From NCBI GenBank assembly GCA_911728435.2, contig OU452207.1, forward strand, positions 15,835,682 to 15,899,681: DNA of 64,000 nt. Reading direction: 5' to 3'. This document shows positions 55,725-64,000 of this stretch, piece after piece (the first letter of the stretch is position 1; every line of letters begins with the position of its first letter). The position numbers were made by a program, and so were the translations under genes. The notes beneath the pieces are model-generated. The model ran no database searches. It saw only the letters and a list, made by a program, of their open reading frames with translations, and had not been told where the DNA came from. Source of the DNA: Apoderus coryli (lineage: Eukaryota > Arthropoda > Insecta > Coleoptera > Attelabidae).

Positions 55725-55800
55725 ATACAGGGGGGGTTGGGTTATAAAACTTGTTTGTGGGTATTGGATGAAAGGTATTGGATGTGGGGGGTTGGGTTAT
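55725..55800 (+). repeat. G-rich repeat, copy 2
   Basis: GGGGGGTTGGGTTATAA occurs twice within 75 bp, and the block matches the reverse complement of 40403-40480. Confidence 0.7.
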
Positions 55801-56055
55801 AATGTCTGGTTGTGGGTATTTGTTTACAAACACATCATGATCATCATTCCAAGGAATCATATTTCTTTAATATTTAATTCACCGAATTTAGTTATAATTA
55901 ACTTTTTATTTTCGTAAACTTTAATCACTTGTTTTAAAATACATATGTTTTTATAAAAAACTTGCATACGTCTACGATGTTGTTGTTTACTATGCAGCAC
56001 TGCCATACTAACTATTTTACTTTGAGAACCTTAGTAATTTATAATCAAATCCCCT

Positions 56056-56442
56056 CTACCACCTTCTAATTATATTAAATATTGTTTTTAATAGCAGTAG
56101 TAAACAACAAGTGCTTATAAGGTAAAGTAATATAAGCATAATATCCATCAACATTTGAAGCTCATTATCACAGCAAGTAGAATTTCCCAAAGATTTATTA
56201 TAGAATTGTTCATTTTGTTTTTTAGATTCACATTGCACTATAATCGACTGCCAATATTGATGTTCACTAGCACTCCGATTCCCAAAAATAAATTTAATTT
56301 TATAATTTAAATACTTATTACTTGCATCTATTATTTTTGTTAGATTAAGTTTAAATATATTTTCTTCATGAATGTGGAGTCGAAGCCAAGCAGCAGGCCA
56401 TGGACATGTACCATTAAATGTAGTATAATTTTCTATGCACAT
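56056..56442 (-). CDS. Polinton membrane protein, unknown function
   Basis: 128 residues, intact. Three to five Cys, a predicted Asn-X-Ser/Thr pattern (NYTTFNGT, GNRSA), and a C-terminal membrane segment at about residues 96-122 (MLILLYLISTCCLLLLLKTI). Topology would be type I or tail-anchored. I do not recognise the family. As first gene at the capsid-gene end, a role in envelope or host membrane is possible but unsupported. Confidence 0.6.
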   Translation of the reverse strand: MCIENYTTFNGTCPWPAAWLRLHIHEENIFKLNLTKIIDASNKYLNYKIKFIFGNRSASEHQYWQSIIVQCESKKQNEQFYNKSLGNSTCCDNELQMLMDIMLILLYLISTCCLLLLLKTIFNIIRRW

Positions 56443-56547
56443 GAAACCTCTTCAACATTACGTGGCTGCTTCACGTAAAACACATTTTGTATTAAGACAG
56501 CTAGCAAAATAAAACTCGAACCCAACACACCCATTCTTAATCACAAA

Positions 56548-56877
56548 CTACACAATTTTCTGATTTTGCAAAGTTTTTATACGACAAAAACAACATTTAT
56601 ATTGGGATGACACTGGACCATCAATATGCGTTCCTTGTTCACTTGTATTATAGTGAATAAAACAAGGTAGATGTGTTTGTAACATAAAGTTTTGAGTATG
56701 AATTGAAGGTAATTTATTCCATATAAGTAATAAATCATAAGGAGAAATATGTTTAATTAAATATTCTGCAGGAATTAACTTTAGTTCATGCATGTTTAAA
56801 CTTGTTAAGTCACCAGCACAAATTTTATCGACAACCGACTCAAAAGACATTTGGAATGATACTAAACGTGTACACAT
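56548..56877 (-). CDS. Polinton small protein with C-terminal Cys pair
   Basis: 109 residues. Helical N-terminus with LKLIPAEYLIKHISPYDLLL, similar in look to an F-box/SOCS-like helix set, and a C-terminal YKCCFCRIK. Start could also be the internal Met at position 10. Function unknown. It sits between the membrane protein and the DVQGF protein. Confidence 0.5.
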   Translation of the reverse strand: MCTRLVSFQMSFESVVDKICAGDLTSLNMHELKLIPAEYLIKHISPYDLLLIWNKLPSIHTQNFMLQTHLPCFIHYNTSEQGTHIDGPVSSQYKCCFCRIKTLQNQKIV

Positions 56878-57052
56878 TTTATGCTGCTAGCAGAAACACA
56901 GTTTTTGAGCATGGGTATTTCTTATTTAATTTGAAATTAAAGCACAACATTTTTTTAAAAAATATTTATTTAATAATAGACATTACATAATTTTCATACA
57001 AATAATATACATTTGATAATGCACACATACATAAGTCTTTAGTGTGATTGGC

Positions 57053-57502
57053 TCACTTAGGTTTCGCAAAAGATATTGCTGGTTGTTCCATTAATTTTAG
57101 AATTGGCTTCTTAATGATTTTCTTAAAATATAAACATTTTTCATGGCCCTTTACGCAAATATTCTCATACTTATTTGTCATATCTTTGAGTATCTTTTCA
57201 AAGTAATGTATCTGGGTATATCCAACATCCCAAGGTATGCAATGATGGTTGTGCATTAACATATTCTGACGATGAGCTTCTGCAGGCAAAACTTCCATTC
57301 CAAACGGTGGTTTAAAAATGAAATGTGAGATCTTTTCTCCATGGAATGCAGCAAGTTCTTTAGGTAGAAATTTATTATTTTCTAAACGAAATCCTTGCAC
57401 ATCAACTACAAGCGACATTACTTCAAACAAACAGAATAATTTTAAACATTTAAATATAAAGCGATTCCTATCCTCCCCCCACCTTTTATATTTGACGAAC
57501 AA
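57053..57502 (-). CDS. Polinton DVQGF-type protein
   Basis: The frame opens at 57502, but the conserved part starts at MSLVVDVQGFRLENNKFLPK (Met at 57418). DVQGF, KELA, HFIFKPPF and a Trp-containing C-terminal half are known from insect multi-copy hypothetical proteins that accompany Polinton-type elements. An acidic residue in DVQGF could be catalytic as in DEDD exonucleases, but that is speculation. The 5' extension overlaps the end of MCP by 17 bp. Confidence 0.65.
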   Translation of the reverse strand: MFVKYKRWGEDRNRFIFKCLKLFCLFEVMSLVVDVQGFRLENNKFLPKELAAFHGEKISHFIFKPPFGMEVLPAEAHRQNMLMHNHHCIPWDVGYTQIHYFEKILKDMTNKYENICVKGHEKCLYFKKIIKKPILKLMEQPAISFAKPK

Positions 57503-58699
57503 TTTTAGTCAGTGGGTTATATGTGAAAAGCTTGTCATGCAAAATTAAACAATATGCAGTAGTATCTTTCGGTATATTGTCCTTTGTTTCAAATTCAATC
57601 CGCATATCAACAGCACCAGTTTGAATATCCTCTTTTTGGCGGGAGCAATCTATATACACAATCGGGCATATAGTTAAGAACTCTTCAGGGTTGTATACAA
57701 GCTCGATTTTTTCTTCATAATAAGATTTTCGGAATCTTGAAAACATTTCATAAAGAGCAGCAAATTTTTTTTCTTTGAAATTTTAATAAAGATCTGGATA
57801 AGGGTACCGATCGCTGTTAAGAAACACCCTGATATTGGTTAAATTAATATGATCAAAAACGCTCATATCACTCGTAATTTTAGTTTTTTTATCTTGTTGA
57901 AATGCGACTATAATACGACGAAGGTCTCTAGTTTGCTAGAAGTTTTTACATTCCAAGAACTTTGCATTGCTCCACTTGTAGAAGTATTTTCAAGAAGTTC
58001 CCATAATAGAAATGGAAGAGGAATGTCCGTGTTTTTATCAATTATTTTTGTCAAGACAAGTTGTTGAGGTATATCAACTGCCACATGAGGAACACGCCAT
58101 AAAATTTTGTTTATTGTAATTTTTTGATTTTTCAATATCGTCTGTACTACGAACCGCTTCTAGATCGGTGCTACCCCGTATTAATACTAGCTCGTGCTTC
58201 ATATTAACAACAATTTTTCGATAATCTTCGAAGAATCCCATTAACATATTCAGTGGTATACATACGATAAAATTTCCATCATTACCAGTAATTGGTTCAC
58301 CAGACGTATGTACTATAGGTCTATATCCAGCATTATGAAGTTTAACCCTTTCGTTTTCAGTATATGAGAAATATGTTTTTAGGGTTGAAGTTAACACAAC
58401 ATTTCTATTAGAATCTATGGTTACCCCATTTAATTCATAACAGATTTCTCTAAAAAGGTAACTCACCCCATTATTGATAAATTGTAACTTTGTTGCTTTT
58501 GAATCATCATCCTTTGTCAATTTTCCCTCAATGTACAAATAGCTCTCAGAAGGAAGCGTACACAAATCTCTTGCAGAGGAATGCGTATTTCATCATTGTA
58601 TGTGAAACTTGCCGAAACAGAAGGTTGGTAAGAGTGAGATTCCAAATTTGTAATAGAATTATCAACTAAAGGTTTTGATGTTATATTTAGAATATCCAT
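57486..58699 (-). pseudogene. Polinton major capsid protein (double jelly roll), frameshifted
   Basis: Starts MDILNITSKPLVDNSI at 58699. Conserved parts: YLYIEGKL, FLFREICYELNG-like YLFREICYELNGV, GYRPIVHTSGEPI, ICIPLNMLMGFFEDY-like segment, HELVLIRG, then IDCSRQKEDIQTGAVDMRIE and TAYCLILHDKLFTYNPL at the end. This is the Polinton MCP, often labelled F54H12.2-like. At least three frameshifts, near 58560, 58110 and 57900-57745. Confidence 0.9.
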
Positions 58700-58839
58700 T
58701 ATATTAGTAATTTAAATCCTAATGAAGTTAAAAATATGCGGTTAGCAGATGTTAATGCTTTGGATGCACTAGGTACACTAGATTTACGTTTAGGTTTACG
58801 ACGTTTATATGCTCGTGCACTTCTTTCGAATAAGTGCAT
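58699..58839 (-). CDS. Polinton 46-residue basic protein
   Basis: Short intact frame between penton and MCP, too small for usual gene finders. It starts MHLFERSARAYKRRKPKRKS and ends GFKLLI. Ten of the first 19 residues or so are Arg/Lys, giving a nuclear-signal-like or DNA-binding patch. Its stop overlaps the MCP start as TAATG, a tight arrangement suggesting one transcript. Function unknown; a core or scaffold role is plausible. Confidence comes from the intact frame, the basic composition and the exact TAATG join. Confidence 0.65.
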   Translation of the reverse strand: MHLFERSARAYKRRKPKRKSSVPSASKALTSANRIFLTSLGFKLLI

Positions 58840-58858
58840 TTGTCCTTCTTTGTTATAC

Positions 58859-59512
58859 CTAATTACCATTATAACTTTTCAAATGCAACCTTACTGTAAT
58901 AGTTTCTCCTCTAAAATTTATAAGATTACCGTCCTGATCTAATATTTTAACTATAATATTAGTTATTGTTTGACCACTGATTGGAAAATATAGTATTGGT
59001 ACAGGTGACTCTACTATCTTATACCCAGTAGGAACGCTTGGAACGAACTGATGAATAATATGTACAGGCTTTCCATTTAAATAAGAGTTTGTGCAAATGT
59101 TGCATTCTATACAAATTGAATTTATTCTCAAAATTTTTACTATATTGTCAGATTCATATTTTAAGTCAGCAGCAATAATTCGTTTACTAAATCCAAGTAC
59201 ATCACGCATAGTACCATCTTTATCAAAGTTAATTCGTGCTGAACATTTTATTGTACTTTTTAAAGTATCCTTATTTACGCTTAAGTTTAATACTACAAAT
59301 CTCTTTTGCAATTCATTTACCAAGAAATTCGCTAAGTCATCAAATTCATATGATTCTGTAGGTACGAATATTTCAATATTTGGTATGGTCATAAAAGTCT
59401 CAAAATCTGCTAAACCAACTTTAAAAGTTTTATTACTATCTAAATAAAGAGGAGGATTAAAGTGCGATGTTAAAATGGATTCATTTCCAGAAAGAGTAAT
59501 GGTTGTGCTCAT
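58859..59512 (-). CDS. Polinton penton (minor capsid) protein
   Basis: 217 residues from MSTTITLSGNESIL at 59512; the frame is open to 59563 but copy 1 supports this start. C-terminal GQTITNIIVKILDQDG and FRGETITVRLHL is the diagnostic end of Polinton minor capsid proteins. Intact. Predicted single jelly roll, capsid vertex. The upstream region is truncated by the deletion that brings the ATPase next to it, so its promoter may be lost. Confidence 0.88.
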   Translation of the reverse strand: MSTTITLSGNESILTSHFNPPLYLDSNKTFKVGLADFETFMTIPNIEIFVPTESYEFDDLANFLVNELQKRFVVLNLSVNKDTLKSTIKCSARINFDKDGTMRDVLGFSKRIIAADLKYESDNIVKILRINSICIECNICTNSYLNGKPVHIIHQFVPSVPTGYKIVESPVPILYFPISGQTITNIIVKILDQDGNLINFRGETITVRLHLKSYNGN

Positions 59513-59529
59513 GGTTAATATGCAAATGT

Positions 59530-60102
59530 ATATATGTAGGGAATAGTGGATGTGGCAAAACAAACCTTATAGTTGCCTTATTAGAACATCCAAACGGTGT
59601 CAGATTTGAAAATGTATATGTTTATTCAAAAACTTTGTTTCATGAAAAATATAAATACTTAAAAACATTTTTTGAACCATTAAAAGAAATTGGGTATTAT
59701 GAAAACTAAGAAGGTGATATAATTGCACCAAATGAAATTAAACCCAACTCTGTAATAATTTTTGATGATGTTGTTTGTTGTAATCAATCACCTATGCGGG
59801 ATTATTTTTGTTTTGGAAGACACAAGCATACTGACTGCTTATATTTATGTCAGACGTATTCTTCTATCCCTAAACAATTGATACGTGACAACGCAAATCT
59901 TATAATTTTATTTAAACAAGACCACACGAATTTAAAACACGTCTTTGATGATCACATATCTACAGATATGTCGTTTCAACAATTTAAAGAAATTTGCTAT
60001 AAATGTTGGCATGATCCATATGGTTTCATAGTAATTGATAAGGATTGTGCTATTAAATCAGGTAGATATAGAAAAGGTTTTGACTCATTCATTTACTTAT
60101 AA
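59530..60102 (+). pseudogene. Polinton packaging ATPase, 5'-truncated, one stop
   Basis: Starts inside Walker A (VGNSGCGKTNLIVALLEHPNG); the first 45 or so codons present in copy 1 are deleted. TAA at 59707-59709 replaces the CAA of copy 1 (C-to-T). The remaining frame runs to SFIYL and a stop at 60102. Walker B reads VIIFDDVV. Confidence 0.9.
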
Positions 60103-60146
60103 ATTCAATAGCTATTTTGAAATACTACAGTAGTTAACAAACCTCC

Positions 60147-61244
60147 ATGAATAGAAGAATCGCTGAAGAACTAATTACAGCTAGGAAAGCTGTCCGTGAA
60201 AAATTCAAAAGTCTAAAATCCGATGTAGCTAGAACACAAGCTGAACATGAGCAAACATACAAAACAATTTCCCAACCGTTACAGCAACTAATATCTAAGA
60301 TTGAAGAAACGGATTATAAACCAGAACCGCGAATTAAAGAAGAATTTATCACATCACGCTTCGAATCTACACCCCAAAAAACAAAGCCAATCGCTAAATA
60401 TTTTAAAGAACCACCCAGATGAAGAACAGGAAAAACACCGATTTTACCAACTGAAGTTCCGTTTTTGGAGACTGATGTAATTTCTGAAAGTAGAATAAGT
60501 GATGAAGATGATACTTGAGAAGAGCACAACTTGTCTGATATATTGGAACAAACTAAACAGACTATTCAACACATGGTAACTCCATCTTATCAAGATTTTT
60601 TAAATGATTATCATGAGTTGCCTCGGCGGTATATTGATGAAAGCATTAAAGACACAGAAAACACTTTTGATTATCATTATGGACTTATTCATGATATAGA
60701 TACAAATAACTTTTACCTTGGATTAACTATGAAGCCAATAGAACTACTTGGAAAAGATGTTAGGGTAGAAGGAATCACATATCCAGGCACTGTTGGTCTA
60801 TATGAATTGCTATTTAAAAAAGAACCAATAAGCTATAAAAAAGAAGACTTGGATAATTATATGGATATTTTGAATAGAATAAATGCCTACCGGAGAAACA
60901 ATGACCCTGATGAACAAGTAATTGGAAATAATTCAACAAAGTATATAACAATAATAGGACCATACTTACAAAAGGCTGGAATTACAAAAACTAAAAAATT
61001 TGGGGCTTTAATTTCAAGAGCTTTAGCTCCATATCGACAAACTAGACTACAAGCTAAAAAAGGTGGGAATTTGTTATTGAAAAATTTTAAAGAAAATACG
61101 GATTTTGTGTTTTGGGACAATATCAATGAACTTGTGGCTCGTTTGCGGCTATTAATATCATCTCAAGTTGCTGAACATACTGGTCATACCAATGAAATTA
61201 TATCTATAATTGAGGAGCTGCGAGAAGCAAACATAATTAAATAA
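60147..61244 (+). pseudogene. Polinton hypothetical protein, two in-frame TGA
   Basis: One frame from MNRRIAEELITARK to ELREANIIK, with TGA at 60420-60422 and near 60516. N-terminal 60 residues form a coiled coil. The C-terminal 237 residues have YHYGLIHDIDTNNFYLG, PGTVGLYELLFKKEP and DFVFWDNINELVARLRLL, known from insect multi-copy hypothetical proteins next to Polinton genes. Function unknown. Either the TGAs are mutations, or the second part is translated from its own start at 60531. Confidence 0.72.
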
Positions 61245-61284
61245 ATTTAGTGAGTATTAGCAAAACAAGTCAGTTGTTATCAAT

Positions 61285-61608
61285 ATGTCAATAAATAAAC
61301 TAGGACAGCATTTTCTAGTTACTGAACGTTACTATTACCATATTATTTCAATTTATGGCAGTAAAAGCAACAATTATAATCAAGTATATCAATTAAACCA
61401 TGAAAACAATCCCAATTATTTGTATCCATTAAAAACCTGTGTGATTAACAACATACACCTTTACCCAGACGACTCGTTCATTTTAATTAATAAAACATCT
61501 GTGAATAAAAACGATTTGATTGGATACACATTAAAAGAAAACGATCAAATTTCTATTGGAAGTACAATTGGATCAACAAATTTAATGCAATGCAAAATAG
61601 AAGAATGA
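61285..61608 (+). CDS. Polinton hypothetical protein, 107 aa
   Basis: Intact frame with no domain I recognise. The stop overlaps the start of the integrase gene as ATGA, so the two are probably on one transcript. Confidence 0.5.
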   Translation: MSINKLGQHFLVTERYYYHIISIYGSKSNNYNQVYQLNHENNPNYLYPLKTCVINNIHLYPDDSFILINKTSVNKNDLIGYTLKENDQISIGSTIGSTNLMQCKIEE

Positions 61609-62255
61609 GTAATGTAAAAGAAGTAGTTGTTAACGAACTTCATAACCTGCTAGAAAAAATTTTATTCGTCGTAAAGTTTTGGTTAAAGGATTAAATGATT
61701 TGTGGCAGGTAGATTTGGTTGAAATGATTCCATATACTAAAATTATTAAAGGTTATAAATATATTTTGACTGTAATAAACGTATTTTTGAAAATATGCTT
61801 GGGCGAGACCTCTAACAAATAAAACAGGTAAATATGTAACGGCAGCAATGAAAAACGTAATACAAAAAACAACATCACCAAAATATCTTCAGACTGATAT
61901 GGGTAAAGAGTTTTATAACAAAGAGTTTCAATCTCTAATGAAAGAATTTCACATTAATCATTATTCAACATTCTCAAACATAAAAAGTAGTGTGGTTGAA
62001 CGTTGCAATAGAACTATTAAAAACCTAATGTGGAAGCAATTTTCTTTGCAAGGAAATTATAAGCGGTTAGATATATTACCAGATATAATTTTAAAATATA
62101 ATAATCGTAAACATAGAACTATAGGAATGAAACCTAGCCAGATTAAAAAAAAACATGAAAAAAAACTTTTAAACACTGTGTATAATTATTTCTCAAAAAA
62201 GAATTTCAAAAGAAAAAAAATTAAAATTAATGGTTATGTAAGAAAAATCAAATAA
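61605..62255 (+). pseudogene. Polinton retroviral-type integrase
   Basis: Start ATG at 61605 overlaps the previous stop. After a frameshift near 61660: LNDLWQVDLVEMIPYTK (first Asp), YILTVINVF, a second frameshift near 61790, then LQTDMGKEFYN (second Asp) and SSVVERCNRTIKN (Glu). The C-terminus is Lys-rich. The catalytic DDE triad is kept. In Polintons this enzyme inserts the element with 6 bp duplications. Confidence 0.9.
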
Positions 62256-62415
62256 GCTAATGTTCTTAGGTTAATTTTTTGGATTTGGTTTTACGGTAGC
62301 ATACGCAACAACCTCATGTGTAGCGTAATTTGTAAAAGAGGGGTAAAGTCTAGGTTAAATGTTTTGCAATTGATGGTTTCTCAACAGTTGTATTCCAGCA
62401 CCAAACGAATCAGCA

Positions 62416-63094
62416 ATGTGTGATAGTGATTATGAAAGTGATACTGATTTTTCCCAAGAAATATTAGTGCATCAAGACAGCATATTGCTAGAAAACAATA
62501 AACGATATTTATTAAATACTACTTATGTTATTAATAACAACTATATAATACATTGTATTATAAGCGCTGCCAGATGTTTTGAACCAGCAGTCAAATTAAC
62601 ACATAGATATAACGACAATATTAATATTTCATTTAATGTGAGTGAATGGACTGTTTTTATATGTTATATAAAACAACTATTAAGGGAGTACTTTTATGGA
62701 GAATATGATAACACTGTATTGGACTTAATACAAATAGTAAGTGATGAAGATATTAAAATACTTAAATCGTTTAATGGATTGGAACGTGAATTGAACATCA
62801 CAAATAGTTTGTTGCACACTCTATATCTACAGCACACGCATTAGAAGACATACTTTTGTTAAATGGACTAGTTAAGAGTAAAATAGAAATGTTGTATAAA
62901 ATAAATTTTTACTCATTTTAGATTGCGTTTTTAAATACAATTAAAGACATTCAAATACAAGCACCAACACTAAATTTTGATAATATTGTTAATAGTTTGA
63001 TGGCTAACTCAATCTCAGGTAATGGGGAAGGATGTATTCGAGAATGTTTGTATTATTATGAACAGAAAATGATATGTGATTATAATATTTTGTA
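62416..63094 (+). pseudogene. Polinton hypothetical protein, frameshifted
   Basis: MCDSDYESDTDFSQE start, then a 142-codon frame. A frameshift near 62820 continues as TAHALEDILLLNGLVKSKIE and, past a stop near 62920, FLNTIKDIQIQAP to a final stop near 63094. Acidic N-terminus. I do not recognise it. Confidence 0.5.
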
Positions 63095-63194
63095 ATAAAT
63101 TATTTTTTCGAAATTTGTTGTTTTATTTTATATATGGTGAAAAAAAAAACAAACATAATAATTCTTTAATGAACTAGGAATATACATATGAACA

Positions 63195-63340
63195 TAAAAA
63201 TTACTTATTATAAAACTATGTGTATACAATTAGCTAAATCTAGAAAAATTATTAAACATAGAAGCTACTTATCTATTTATAAAACAATGTGTTTACAATT
63301 AGCTAAATCTAGAAAAGTATTAACATAAAAGCTTATTTGT
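63195..63340 (+). repeat. Two tandem copies of a ~75 bp unit
   Basis: TATAAAACTATGTGTATACA and TATAAAACAATGTGTTTACA start the two copies; both continue with ATTAGCTAAATCTAGAAAA. Located in the gap between convergent genes (63095-63513). Confidence 0.85.
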
Positions 63341-63513
63341 TAATTTTATAATGTCCCAAAGGCGTGTCATGTGAGTCGGTTAGTAAATGTCTTTTATTGT
63401 CAAATGGACTTAAACATAATTTTTGTTGCTCTATCCTAAAAACTTGATTTTTAAATTAAGCAATATTTCTTTGTTTTTCACATGTTTCCTTTTTCTCATT
63501 TAGACAAGATAAA

Positions 63514-64000
63514 TTAATCCTCAATGGTGATTTTGTTTTTTACAACATTTTTTTTAACACCCTTGGATTTTTTATTGCAAATTAACTCATTATCCTGGAG
63601 AACCAAGAAAGAATACATTTTAGCTCTTAACCCAACAAACTCAATCATAATTTGGCCATTGTTTTCATTTTTCATTAATCCTATTATTTTTTTGTTAACA
63701 AGTGGAATATTATAAGCGTTTGGTGAAGGATAGTCACTAAAGTCAAATTTTTGTATGTCGTGTAAAATTACTTGATTGTAAGCATCATCACAAGTTACTT
63801 CATAAACTAAACTATCCGTGTCAGTGTATAATTTACATTCAGTAATATCAAATTTGTCTAACATAGAACCATAATGAAAATCATATACACATATTTTAGA
63901 GAGTTCTAAGATTGCCATGCCAACATATAAATGTTTATTAAATTCCAGCTGTGTTTTTAGCATTTCAACAGCAATCAGATTTTCATTGAATATGGTGCAA
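63514..64000 (-). CDS. Protein-primed family B DNA polymerase, C-terminal part
   Basis: Enters from the right edge. YTDTDSLVYEV (about residue 48 from the Met at 63963) is PolB motif C with the catalytic Asp pair. FNKHLYVGMAILELSK and GLRAKMYSF are the flanking Polinton PolB motifs. It would copy the element using a terminal protein. The C-terminus is at 63514. No break in the visible part. Confidence 0.92.
   Translation of the reverse strand, partial: CTIFNENLIAVEMLKTQLEFNKHLYVGMAILELSKICVYDFHYGSMLDKFDITECKLYTDTDSLVYEVTCDDAYNQVILHDIQKFDFSDYPSPNAYNIPLVNKKIIGLMKNENNGQIMIEFVGLRAKMYSFLVLQDNELICNKKSKGVKKNVVKNKITIED

Larger units (their letters stand above)
56050..64000. mobile_element. Polinton/Maverick, copy 2 (continues past window)
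   Basis: Gene order: TM protein, small Cys protein, DVQGF protein, MCP, small basic protein, penton (all minus), ATPase, hypothetical, integrase, hypothetical (plus), then PolB (minus). Terminal inverted repeats are not seen. A deletion joins penton upstream sequence to the ATPase (at about 59530), removing protease and PLA2-like genes that copy 1 retains. Confidence 0.92.

Noticed and set aside
55407..55917. Two overlapping plus-strand frames as genes
   Set aside because: No domain, Cys/Ser/His-rich random composition, in a GC-richer LTR-like stretch.

Overview
The window is eukaryotic, AT-rich and built almost entirely of transposable elements nested in one another. I see no ordinary host gene. 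The element types (errantivirus with a baculovirus-F-like env, BEL/Pao, copia, Jockey-type LINE, Penelope, Polinton/Maverick, MULE, piggyBac) fit an insect with a large repeat-rich genome. I cannot place it to order.

Layout. 1-4560: 3' part of a Ty3/gypsy element whose LTR carries a 271 bp insertion encoding a hammerhead ribozyme. 4560-6930: local tandem duplications. 6930-18256: copy 1 of a dispersed repeat (family A), split by a 9.8 kb errantivirus (7843-17622) whose 3' LTR is itself split by a DNA transposon (14975-17386). 18278-18870: BEL/Pao scrap. 18868-21217: Polinton fragment (penton, protease, PLA2-like protein, packaging ATPase) joined to a truncated copia element (21222-23807). 23808-40350: a Jockey-type LINE split by a second copia element (25402-37247), which is itself split by a gypsy element with a chuvirus-like glycoprotein (29076-36195). 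The LINE reverse transcriptase is also split by a short Penelope-type hammerhead insertion (39012-39398). 40400-44900: scraps (BEL gag, recombinase-like relic, a decayed hammerhead, minisatellite, LTR gag). 44917-49868: family A copy 2, split by a Penelope-like element (45357-48843) that carries an inverted copy of its own 3' end and a hammerhead. 50690-54970: MULE and two piggyBac relics. 56050-64000: a second Polinton copy running out of the window (TM protein, MCP, a 46-residue basic protein, penton, ATPase, integrase, protein-primed PolB).

Target-site duplications and empty sites visible inside the window set the order of insertion. Family A copy 2 is the empty site for the errantivirus, and family A copy 1 is the empty site for the Penelope element. 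The two errantivirus LTRs look identical, so that insertion is recent, and the DNA transposon in its 3' LTR is younger still. Most coding regions carry frameshifts or stops. Where two Polinton copies can be compared, two stops are C-to-T changes.

The most unusual content is a set of four hammerhead ribozyme-like motifs in three or more contexts: one perfect core in a 271 bp TSD-flanked element, two in Penelope-type sequence, and one decayed. Other notable items are the viral-type glycoprotein captured by a gypsy element, the unassigned Cys-rich transposase-like gene with CACAGGCC termini, and the complementary deletions of the two Polinton copies.
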